From Hyphomicrobiales bacterium (GTDB taxonomy: Bacteria > Pseudomonadota > Alphaproteobacteria > Rhizobiales > Aestuariivirgaceae), in the NCBI GenBank assembly GCA_016792865.1, contig JAEUMJ010000075.1, positions 1-64,000 on the forward strand: 64,000 bases of DNA, written 5' to 3'. A program made the position numbers and the translations under genes. The notes beneath the pieces were generated by a model. The model was not told the origin of the DNA, made no database searches, and saw only the letters and a list, made by a program, of their open reading frames with translations. Positions 1 through 7,384 of this stretch are shown here, one piece after another (position 1 is the stretch's first letter; every line of letters begins with the position of its first letter).

Positions 1-1953
1 TCCTCGACCAACTCCGTCGGCACCGAGAACTATCTCGTGGCGTCCTATGAATACACGCCCGCTGCCCGGGACGTGGAAGGCTATGTGCAGGGTGGCCGCG
101 CCCAGCAGTGGCTTGGCAATCATGTGCGCGTGGGCGTGACGGGACTGAAGGAAAAGACCGAAAGCGCCGACCAGTTGCTCTATGGAGCGGACGTGCATGT
201 GCGTGCCTCGGAAGGCACATGGCTTGAAGGCGAGGTGGCGCGGTCCGACGGTCCGGGCTTCGGCTCCTCCTATTCGGCTGATGGTGGCCTCACCATCCAG
301 AACAACGCATCGGCAGGTGTCGCCGGGAAGACCGCCGAAGCCTGGCGCGTGGAAGGCCGCGTCGCGCTTGAGGATCTCACCGACAGGGCCAAGGGCCATG
401 TGGGTGCACGCTACGAGCACCATGGCAAGGGCTTCTCCTCCCTTGAGGTGGATGCCGACAAGCAGAAGCGCCTGATGGGCGCGGAAGCGGACGTGGAGAT
501 CACGAACTCGGTCAGCGCCGCTGCAAGCTTCAGCGACGAGGACGTGAAGGGTGGCACCCATACCTCGGAAGTGCTGGGCAAGGTTGCCGTGAAGATGGGC
601 GAGAACATCACCGTTCAGCCCTATGGCGTCTTCACGCGCAAGACCGGCAATTCATCCTCGACGGTGGAGCAGGGCAAGCGCGCCGACGCCGGCATCAAGA
701 TCCTCTATGCCTGGAATGACGATCAGGAAGCCTTCATTTTCGGCCAGGGCACGACCATCCGGACCGGGACCATGCACCGGGACAATCGCGCGGGCGTGGG
801 CGGCAGCTACCGTTTCACCGAGAAGGTGAAGGGCGAGGGCGAATTCTCCGGCGGCAATCTCGGCCTCGGCGTGAAGGCCACGCTGGCCTACGAGCCGACG
901 GCGGATGATCGCTACTACATCGGCTATACGCTTGATCCGGCCCGCGACCTTGCGGAGAACTGGCCCTTCCAGCTCGTCGGCCAGGATCACGGCACCATCG
1001 TCGGGGGCGCGCGTCACCGCTTCAATGACCAATGGCTCGCCTATGCCGAAGACAACATGGACATTTTCGGCGAGCACCGTTCGCTGACGCAGGTCTATGG
1101 GGTCACCTACACGCCGGATGCGGCGTGGAACATCACGGCAGGCACGGAAGTGGGCCAGGTCTTCGACAATACCTTCGATCCGGGTTCGGGACTGAAGAAC
1201 CCCGACTTCGACCGCATCGCCCTGTCGCTCGCCGTGGAATACAGGAATGACAACGGCATCGAAGGCAAGGTGAAGGGTGAGTACCGCATCGATGACAGCG
1301 AGGACGACAGCCGCGACATGCAGGCCTATCTCCTCCAGACCAGTCTCGGCATCAAGCTGGACGAGGACTGGCGCGCCCTGGCGCATTTCGACGGCGTATT
1401 CACCGATGCAACGGATTCCACCCGCGAGGGCGACTATGCCGAAGGCTCGCTCGGCTTTGCCTATCGCGCCGCCGCCAGCGACCGCTTCACCATGCTGGCG
1501 AAATACACCTACTTGTATGATCTCCCCGGCAAGGACCAGGAAAGCGTGGACGGCAGCACCTCCAGCCCCGCGCAGCGCTCGCACATCGCCTCCGTCGATG
1601 CGAGCTACGACCTTCTCCCGCAACTCACGCTGGGCGCGAAATATGGCGTCCGCATTGGCCAGACCAGGGACCGCACGCCCGGTTCGGACTGGGAGGACTC
1701 GCAGGTCCATCTCGGCATCATCCGGGCCGACATGCATATCGTGAAGGCGTGGGATGCAGTGCTGGAAGGGCGCGTCATGTGGTCGCCAACCACCGACCAG
1801 AAGGATTTCGGCGCCGTGGCCGCCATCTACCGTCATTTCGGCGATAACGTGAAGGTGGGGGTGGGCTGGAACTTCGGCCAGTTCAGCGACGACCTGCGCG
1901 ACCTGAGCCAGAATGACCACGGCATCTTCATGAACGTGGTGGGCCGCTTCTAA
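1..1953 (+). CDS. C-terminal part of a large outer-membrane beta-barrel protein (5' end outside window)
   Basis: The frame is open from the first base, so this is the 3' part (about 650 residues) of a larger gene that starts before the window. The residues alternate polar and hydrophobic in a beta-strand pattern, with many Tyr and Gly, and the protein ends in a terminal Phe after VVGRF, the usual signature of outer-membrane barrels recognised by BamA. The last segment (GVGWNFGQFSDDLRDL) resembles the C-terminal strands of very large alphaproteobacterial surface proteins whose N-terminal halves carry repeat or OmpA-like domains. A channel, adhesin-anchor or secretion role is equally possible; nothing here fixes the function. 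An autotransporter-like passenger upstream is an inference. Confidence 0.75.
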   Translation, partial: SSTNSVGTENYLVASYEYTPAARDVEGYVQGGRAQQWLGNHVRVGVTGLKEKTESADQLLYGADVHVRASEGTWLEGEVARSDGPGFGSSYSADGGLTIQNNASAGVAGKTAEAWRVEGRVALEDLTDRAKGHVGARYEHHGKGFSSLEVDADKQKRLMGAEADVEITNSVSAAASFSDEDVKGGTHTSEVLGKVAVKMGENITVQPYGVFTRKTGNSSSTVEQGKRADAGIKILYAWNDDQEAFIFGQGTTIRTGTMHRDNRAGVGGSYRFTEKVKGEGEFSGGNLGLGVKATLAYEPTADDRYYIGYTLDPARDLAENWPFQLVGQDHGTIVGGARHRFNDQWLAYAEDNMDIFGEHRSLTQVYGVTYTPDAAWNITAGTEVGQVFDNTFDPGSGLKNPDFDRIALSLAVEYRNDNGIEGKVKGEYRIDDSEDDSRDMQAYLLQTSLGIKLDEDWRALAHFDGVFTDATDSTREGDYAEGSLGFAYRAAASDRFTMLAKYTYLYDLPGKDQESVDGSTSSPAQRSHIASVDASYDLLPQLTLGAKYGVRIGQTRDRTPGSDWEDSQVHLGIIRADMHIVKAWDAVLEGRVMWSPTTDQKDFGAVAAIYRHFGDNVKVGVGWNFGQFSDDLRDLSQNDHGIFMNVVGRF

Positions 1954-2021
1954 CTGCGCCCTTTCCGGCAACTATTATATCAGGTAGAGGGACCGGGACA
2001 CGTTTTGACGGAACCGCCCTG

Positions 2022-3251
2022 ATGCTCAATCCTTCGCAAGCGCCTGCCATTTCAGACCTTTACGAACTGTACCGCCGCCGCGTGCCGCGCATGTTCCACG
2101 ACTATTGCGAAACCGGATCCTACTCCACCAGCACCTTTGTCGATAACACGGCAGCCTTCGCGAAGTACAAGCTGCGCCAGCGCGTGGCCCGCAACATCGA
2201 TGACCGCATCACCGCCTCGGAGATGATCGGCGAGAAGGTGACGATGCCCGTCGCACTCGCGCCCGTCGGGCTGACCGGCATGCAGCATGCGGACGGGGAG
2301 ATCCTGTCCTGCCGCGCGGCACAGAAATTCGGCGTTCCCTTCACCCTCACCACCATGAGCATCTGCTCGCTTGAGGATGTGGCCGCCAACAACGACAAGC
2401 CCTTCTGGTTCCAGCTCTACGTGATGCGCGACCGCGGCTTCTCCTCCGATCTCGTGGCCCGCGCCAGGGCGGTGAAGTGCTCGGCCCTGGTGCTGACACT
2501 TGACCTGCAATTGCTGGGACAGCGCCACAAGGACATCAAGAACGGGCTGTCGGCGCCACCCCGCCTCACCCTTCCGAACATCGCGAACATGATGACCAAG
2601 CCGCGCTGGGGCCTTGGCATGCTGGGCACCAGGCGGCGCCATTTCGGCAACATCGTGGGCCATGTGAAGGGTGTCACCGACATGGCGTCCCTTTCCGACT
2701 GGACGAATTCGCAGTTCGATCCGACACTCGATTGGTCCTCGGTGGAGTTCATCCGCAAGCAATGGGGCGGCAAGCTCATCCTGAAGGGCATAAACGATGT
2801 GGATGACGCGATCATTGCGGCTTCGTTGGGCGCGGATGCCATCATCGTCTCGAACCACGGGGGCCGCCAGCTTGATGGCGCACCTGCGACCATCGACATG
2901 CTGGGGCCGATCGTGGACGCGGTCGGGGACAAGGTGGAGGTGCATCTCGACAGCGGCATCCGCACCGGCATGGATGTCTTCAAGGCCATCGCCATGGGTG
3001 CCAAGGGCACCTATGTGGGCCGGGCCTACATCTATGGCCTCGGTGCGGCGGGCGAAGCGGGCGTGACCCACGCGCTCAACGTCCTGCAGAAGGAACTCTC
3101 GGTCACCATGGGGCTGTGCGGCGAGCGCAACATCAAGGATGTCGGTCGCCACAACCTGCTCATGCCACCGCCGCCGTTCACCGTGCCGCCGCCTGAAGCG
3201 CCCGCGCGGAAGGCAAAGGCCGCCAAGCCGGCGGTGAAGACGCGCCGCTGA
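2022..3251 (+). CDS. lldD: FMN-dependent alpha-hydroxy-acid dehydrogenase, L-lactate dehydrogenase type
   Basis: A 409-residue TIM-barrel flavoenzyme of the LldD/glycolate-oxidase family that oxidises L-lactate or a related 2-hydroxy acid to the 2-oxo acid, passing electrons to quinone or oxygen. The active-site signature SNHGGRQLDG is present with catalytic His near residue 279 and substrate-binding Arg near 283. The FMN phosphate loop follows (DSGIRTGMDVFKAIAMGA, then GRAYIYGL). It is slightly longer than usual (about 380) because of a Pro/Ala/Lys-rich C-terminal tail. The start ATG at 2022 is the first in frame. The stop overlaps the next start by one base, so the two genes are probably co-transcribed. 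Lactate as substrate is inferred from family resemblance; other hydroxy acids cannot be excluded. Confidence 0.88.
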   Translation: MLNPSQAPAISDLYELYRRRVPRMFHDYCETGSYSTSTFVDNTAAFAKYKLRQRVARNIDDRITASEMIGEKVTMPVALAPVGLTGMQHADGEILSCRAAQKFGVPFTLTTMSICSLEDVAANNDKPFWFQLYVMRDRGFSSDLVARARAVKCSALVLTLDLQLLGQRHKDIKNGLSAPPRLTLPNIANMMTKPRWGLGMLGTRRRHFGNIVGHVKGVTDMASLSDWTNSQFDPTLDWSSVEFIRKQWGGKLILKGINDVDDAIIAASLGADAIIVSNHGGRQLDGAPATIDMLGPIVDAVGDKVEVHLDSGIRTGMDVFKAIAMGAKGTYVGRAYIYGLGAAGEAGVTHALNVLQKELSVTMGLCGERNIKDVGRHNLLMPPPPFTVPPPEAPARKAKAAKPAVKTRR

Positions 3252-3835
3252 TGCCGCTGCAGAACCGTGTCGATCCCTGGGGAGGGCTCGCGGCGGTTGC
3301 GTCGAAGGGCGACCTCATGGGCAATCGCGGTGGCCGCATCCACGATGCCGCCCGCAAGCTCACCCGCCGCCGCTGGGCCAGCAATCGCTGGATTGCCTGC
3401 GAAATCTCCTTCAAGGGCAGGCACCGCAAAATCTGGGGCGACAGCTACACCGAGTTGTTCTTCCTTGATGAGGTGACGGCACTGGCAGCAGGACACCGTC
3501 CCTGCTTCGAATGCCGCCGGGCGGAGGCGAGGGCCTTCGCCGGTGGTCGCCCGCTCGCCGAATTTGACCGTACCCTTCATGCCGAACGCACCGGCGACAG
3601 GCCCGTCGTGGCGGTTGCCACCCTCCCAGATGGTGCCATGGTGGAGATGAACGGCGAGGCCTTTGCCCGCCGTGGCGCAGGTCTCTTGCGCTGGAGCTTC
3701 GAGGGCTACACCAGCCTTGTGAACATCACGCCGGGGATGCACGCGAAACTTTTGACTCCGCCCACAATCGCCGCCATTTTGCACGGCGGTTATCAACCCC
3801 GCTGGCACCAAACAGCCAACCAATGGAACGAATGA
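3251..3835 (+). CDS. Conserved hypothetical protein with CxxC motif
   Basis: A 194-residue soluble protein with no signal peptide or membrane segment. The clearest feature is a GHRPCFECRR motif (Cys85 and Cys88) followed by a helix rich in Ala, Arg and Glu. The CxxC could bind a metal or be redox active. I recognise similar unnamed alphaproteobacterial proteins but no assigned function. Its ATG overlaps the lldD stop and its stop lies one base before the FAH-family gene, so it sits in the middle of a three-gene operon concerned with small-acid metabolism. The C-terminal half (DRTLHAER, then GYTSLVNITPGMHAKLLTPPT) is hydrophobic enough to be a folded domain. Confidence 0.7.
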   Translation: MPLQNRVDPWGGLAAVASKGDLMGNRGGRIHDAARKLTRRRWASNRWIACEISFKGRHRKIWGDSYTELFFLDEVTALAAGHRPCFECRRAEARAFAGGRPLAEFDRTLHAERTGDRPVVAVATLPDGAMVEMNGEAFARRGAGLLRWSFEGYTSLVNITPGMHAKLLTPPTIAAILHGGYQPRWHQTANQWNE

Positions 3836-3836
3836 C

Positions 3837-4682
3837 ATGAAACTTCTGCGCTATGGACCCGTGGGCAAGGAAAAGCCGGGCATGCTCGATGCCGATGGCA
3901 AGATCCGCGATCTTTCCAAGGTGGTTGCAGACATTGGCGGCGATGTGCTTTCGCCTGCAAGCCTTGCCAGGCTGCGCAAGCTCAAGCCGGAGCGGCTGCC
4001 GTTGGTGAAGGGTTCGCCGCGCATCGGCCCCTGCGTTGCCAACCCGCAGAAGTTCATCGCCATCGGCCTCAACTATTCGGACCACGCAGCCGAAAGCAAC
4101 CTGCCGGTTCCGCCGGAACCTGTGGTGTTCACCAAGCAGGTTTCCTGTCTCTCCGGCCCCAATGATGATGTGACCATCCCGCCACGGTCGAAGAAGTCGG
4201 ACTGGGAAGTCGAGCTTGGCGTCATCATCGGCACCAAAGCCAAGAACATCAAGAAGAAGGACGCGCTGAAGCACGTCGCCGGTTACTGCACCATCAACGA
4301 CCTGTCGGAGCGCGAATTCCAGACCGAGCGTGCCGGGCAATGGACCAAGGGCAAGTCGTATGACACCTTCGGCCCGGTCGGCCCTTGGCTGGTGACAGCG
4401 GACGAGGTGAAGAATCCGCAGAACCTCAATCTCTGGCTCGAACTCAACGGCAAGCGCGTGCAGGACGGCAACACCAAGACAATGGTGTTCGGCGTCGCCC
4501 ACATCGTGGCCTATCTCTCGCAGTTCTTCACGCTCATGCCGGGGGACATCATCACCACCGGCACGCCGCCCGGCGTGGGCATGGGCATGAAGCCGCAGCG
4601 CTTCCTCAAGCCCGGCGACCGCATGGTCATCGGCATCGAAGGACTGGGCACGCAGCATCAGGTGGTGCGCCGGGACAAGTGA
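3837..4682 (+). CDS. Fumarylacetoacetate hydrolase (FAH) family protein
   Basis: A 281-residue FAH-superfamily enzyme, a divalent-metal-dependent hydrolase or hydratase acting on C-C bonds of 2-oxo or 3-oxo acids. An N-terminal cap (about 1-65) precedes the catalytic domain, with GLNYSDHAAE at 77-87, the metal-ligand motif WEVELGVIIG (Glu124 and Glu126) and the third ligand in CTINDLSERE (Asp155). TTGTPPGVGMG near 240 is the conserved glycine loop. It is close to proteins annotated ureidoglycolate lyase or acylpyruvate hydrolase; the substrate cannot be settled from sequence. It is the last gene of the operon starting with lldD, which suggests catabolism of an organic acid. Confidence 0.85.
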   Translation: MKLLRYGPVGKEKPGMLDADGKIRDLSKVVADIGGDVLSPASLARLRKLKPERLPLVKGSPRIGPCVANPQKFIAIGLNYSDHAAESNLPVPPEPVVFTKQVSCLSGPNDDVTIPPRSKKSDWEVELGVIIGTKAKNIKKKDALKHVAGYCTINDLSEREFQTERAGQWTKGKSYDTFGPVGPWLVTADEVKNPQNLNLWLELNGKRVQDGNTKTMVFGVAHIVAYLSQFFTLMPGDIITTGTPPGVGMGMKPQRFLKPGDRMVIGIEGLGTQHQVVRRDK

Positions 4683-4803
4683 CGGTGACGGTCGCAATCG
4701 CGGTCCGCACCCGGCGGGCCGCGGTGACGAACCCGTCAAGCGTCACGAAGCCCCATCCTCCACAGGTGCAGAGGATGAGGGCGTGTCGGGCCGTGCGGTG
4801 GCG

Positions 4804-5064
4804 TCAATCCACCCGGCCACCGCTGCGGGAGGCGATGAGGCGCAGCCTGTCGGCTTCCCACTGCATGTCCATGGTCAGCGGCATCCGCCGCATCTCGGAG
4901 ATCTCGCCCCGCGACAGGCCGATGTCTTTCAGCAGGTAGTCATCGAGGCTGGCGAGTTGGCGCAACTGGCGGCGGGCACGCCAGTTCTTGACCACGCGGA
5001 CGAGCATCGAAAACGTGCCGTAGGGCAGCCGTGACTGACTCTGATCCAGAATATACTCGCGCAT
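4804..5064 (-). CDS. DUF1127 small protein
   Basis: An 86-residue basic protein. The YLLKDIGLSRGEI stretch (after an Arg-rich RVVKNWRARRQLRQLASL segment) is the DUF1127 (YjiS-like) signature. Small DUF1127 proteins in other alphaproteobacteria have been tied to phosphate and carbon metabolism and to RNA-linked regulation. The start is placed at the ATG at 5064, not at an in-frame TTG 12 bases earlier, because GAGG lies at the right distance before the ATG. The gene is divergent from the MocR-type regulator and the shared gap contains an inverted repeat, so it is a plausible target of that regulator. Confidence 0.8.
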   Translation of the reverse strand: MREYILDQSQSRLPYGTFSMLVRVVKNWRARRQLRQLASLDDYLLKDIGLSRGEISEMRRMPLTMDMQWEADRLRLIASRSGGRVD

Positions 5065-5077
5065 GGTGAACCTCAAA

Positions 5078-5141
5078 TGTATCTATTGTTACTGTGAATG
5101 TGCAGCAATTACCCCTTGATTCCTGCTTCATCATAGATACA
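5078..5141. promoter_or_regulatory. Inverted repeat in the DUF1127/MocR divergent promoter region
   Basis: A perfect 9-base inverted repeat, TGTATCTAT at 5078-5086 and ATAGATACA at 5133-5141, flanks about 46 bases. The right arm overlaps TACAAT, a possible -10 for the MocR-type gene. MocR-family proteins bind DNA as dimers near their own promoters, so an autoregulatory operator is a reasonable inference. Confidence 0.45.
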
Positions 5142-5178
5142 ATATTCGAAACTCACCGACAATCGGAACATTGTCACC

Positions 5179-6567
5179 ATGACAATTTGGACGCCCATTC
5201 TGGACCGGTCGAAACCGCTCTACCTCGCAATCGCCGACGCCATTGCCCGCGACGTTGAGGGTGGAACGCTGGCGCAGGGGTCGCGCCTGCCGCCGCAACG
5301 GGAACTGGCATGGAAACTGGGCGTGACGCTGGGCACCGTCACCCGCGCCTACAAGGAAGCGGAGGAACGCGGCCTGCTTGCCGGGGAAGTGGGGCGCGGC
5401 AGCTACATCCGGCGCCCGCGGGCCACGGCACCGATCCCGCAAACGCAAACGGAAGCGGACGGCATCATCGATCTTTCCCATGCAATCGCGCCGCCGGTGG
5501 TGACCGGCGAGGAGTTCGACGCCGCGATGCAGGCGGTGATGCGCGACCCCAACAAGCTCAATCTTCTCGACTACGCGCCACCTGAAGGATTTCCGCAGCA
5601 TCGGGCCATGGCGGCAAACTGGCTGAAGCGAAGCGGCATCGATGTGCCGGAACAGCATGTCTTTATTTCTGCCGGTGCGCATCTGGGCCTCGTCACCGTG
5701 TTGCAGGCCATTGCCGCGCCCGGCGAGAGCATCATGGCGGAGGAGGTGAACTACGCGCTCCTGCCCCGCACCTTCGAGAATGCCATGCTCAACACGGTGC
5801 CGATTGCCATGGACGAGGACGGGCTGGTTCCGGAGGCGCTGGACAGGGCCGCCCAGGAGACAAAGGCCCGCTTCCTCTATCTCGTGCCCTCGTTGCAGAA
5901 TCCGACCACCAACACCATGAGCCGACGCCGCCGCGACGCGATCGTTGCCGTCGCGCGTGCCCGCGACCTCACCATCATCGAGGATGACATCTTCCGCCTC
6001 GTGGACGAGCGCACGCAGCCGCCGACATTCTATTCGCTGGCGCCGGAGCGCACCTATCACGTCACCAGCCTTTCCAAGGCATTGGCGCCGGGATTGCGTG
6101 TGGGCATCATCGCCACGCCACCGGGGCAGGAGCGCATTCTCCGCACCTTCATGCGCAGCATGGCCTCCCGCAATGTGGGCCTCTCCGGCGAACTGGCGCG
6201 CTTCTGGATCGAGTCGGACATGGTGAGCGCCATTCTCACCCGCGCCCGCAACGAGCTGTCAGCCCGCCGCGCCGCATTCCTCGAAATCTTCAAGGGCTGC
6301 TCCTTCCGTTGCGAGGTGGCCGCACCCTTTGCGTGGCTGGAACTGCCCCAGCCCTGGACATCAGGACGCTTTGCCGGGGCAATCGCGGCCCGCAACGTGC
6401 GCGTCAACCCTGGCACCTCTTTCCATCTCGTGCCGGGCCGCCAGAGCCGCCACATCCGGGTGTGCTTCGGCGGGCCGAAGGCCGGTCACCTGTCCCGCCG
6501 GGGTTTCGAGATCATCCGTGAACTGATGAATTCCGAACCGGAGGAGGACTTCACTCCGGTTGCGTGA
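5179..6567 (+). CDS. MocR/PdxR-type GntR-family regulator with aminotransferase domain
   Basis: A 462-residue fusion of an N-terminal GntR winged helix (about 10-75; SRLPPQRELAWKLGVTLGTV) to a fold-type I PLP aminotransferase-like domain. The PLP lysine is in TSLSKALAPG (Lys300). NPTTN and the IIEDDIFRL Asp that pairs with the PLP ring nitrogen are also present. Such proteins sense PLP or an amino-compound adduct and regulate neighbouring genes. The start ATG at 5179 gives the full wing domain. The 3' end overlaps the convergent MarR gene by 17 bases. The regulated pathway is not evident; the divergent DUF1127 gene is the nearest candidate. Confidence 0.9.
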   Translation: MTIWTPILDRSKPLYLAIADAIARDVEGGTLAQGSRLPPQRELAWKLGVTLGTVTRAYKEAEERGLLAGEVGRGSYIRRPRATAPIPQTQTEADGIIDLSHAIAPPVVTGEEFDAAMQAVMRDPNKLNLLDYAPPEGFPQHRAMAANWLKRSGIDVPEQHVFISAGAHLGLVTVLQAIAAPGESIMAEEVNYALLPRTFENAMLNTVPIAMDEDGLVPEALDRAAQETKARFLYLVPSLQNPTTNTMSRRRRDAIVAVARARDLTIIEDDIFRLVDERTQPPTFYSLAPERTYHVTSLSKALAPGLRVGIIATPPGQERILRTFMRSMASRNVGLSGELARFWIESDMVSAILTRARNELSARRAAFLEIFKGCSFRCEVAAPFAWLELPQPWTSGRFAGAIAARNVRVNPGTSFHLVPGRQSRHIRVCFGGPKAGHLSRRGFEIIRELMNSEPEEDFTPVA

Positions 6568-7048
6568 CCGCGGCAGAGTTCCGGGATTTCCTCTTGCTCC
6601 GGTCGATCAGCACAAGAAGGGTCTTGCGCAGTGTCTCCAGCCCGTCGCTGCCGATCACTTCGCTGATTTCGGATTCGAGGTTGACGATCTGCTCGTTCGC
6701 CATGCGCATGGCCTGCCGCCCTTCCTCGGTGAGCACCAGCGTCATGTCGCGCCTGCTGTTCTTCATCACCTGCATGTCGATGACGCCGCGCTCCTTCAGG
6801 CGCTGGGCCGACATGTGCACGGCCTGCCGGGAAATGCCAAGGCGGCGGGCGATCCCTGAAATGCTGCCGCCACCATCTGCGGCATGAACGAAGACCCGGA
6901 TGTCGGAGGCGCGGACGGCTTCATAACCGGTGCCCTGCCGGAGGTAGGTGATGCGCTCGTCCAGTTCCTGGCCGAACAGATAAACCAGCGTGCGGATATT
7001 GTCGCGCACGGTACCCGGTCGGGAGTCGTCTGATGCTTCATCAACCAT
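6551..7048 (-). CDS. MarR-family transcriptional regulator
   Basis: A 165-residue protein with a MarR-type winged helix. The recognition region GGGSISGIARRLGISRQAVHMSAQRLKERG lies at about residues 58-90 and the wing follows (SRRDMTLVLTEEGRQA). Dimerisation helices flank it at both ends. The length and domain order are normal for the family. It stands alone with 336 bases upstream, so the ligand and target are unknown; autoregulation would be typical. The tail overlaps the MocR gene end on the opposite strand. Confidence 0.85.
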   Translation of the reverse strand: MVDEASDDSRPGTVRDNIRTLVYLFGQELDERITYLRQGTGYEAVRASDIRVFVHAADGGGSISGIARRLGISRQAVHMSAQRLKERGVIDMQVMKNSRRDMTLVLTEEGRQAMRMANEQIVNLESEISEVIGSDGLETLRKTLLVLIDRSKRKSRNSAAVTQPE

Positions 7049-7384
7049 GATTGACGGTATCTTGAACGATCTGAACAGTCAAGGCACGGAAAACAACGGA
7101 AAAACGCCAATACCGGTTCAAATCCAAAAATAATCTCACAATTTTCCAGAAATGCAATTGACAGGCGGTGTGCACTGCACCATATCCGCCTCGTCAACTC
7201 AGGTTGACCGAGTGATACATCCCCATGCCAGAGCCGCGTTTGCCGCCGTCCCCAGAAAACGGCGGTGGGCCTTGGCTTTTTCTCTGGGGATGTGGTCCGG
7301 CAGCCGGCTTGAGGGGGCGCTCTGAAGCCGGCAGGGCTGGCGGCGTTCCTGCTCGTACGGGAATGCTGCCGGCCCGACGGGGCC
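7049..7384. other. Intergenic region with an extended imperfect hairpin
   Basis: No gene is supported here. The part next to the MarR start (7049-7200) is AT-richer and should hold its promoter. A long imperfect hairpin spans 7217-7293: ACATCCCCA (7217-7225) pairs with TGGGGATGT (7285-7293), GCCA/GCC steps at 7227-7235 pair with GGC/TGGC at 7268-7276, and CCGCCGT (7243-7249) pairs with ACGGCGG (7259-7265). There is no T run on either side, so it is not a typical intrinsic terminator. Further GC-rich palindromic steps follow up to the end of the SGNH gene. Confidence 0.5.
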
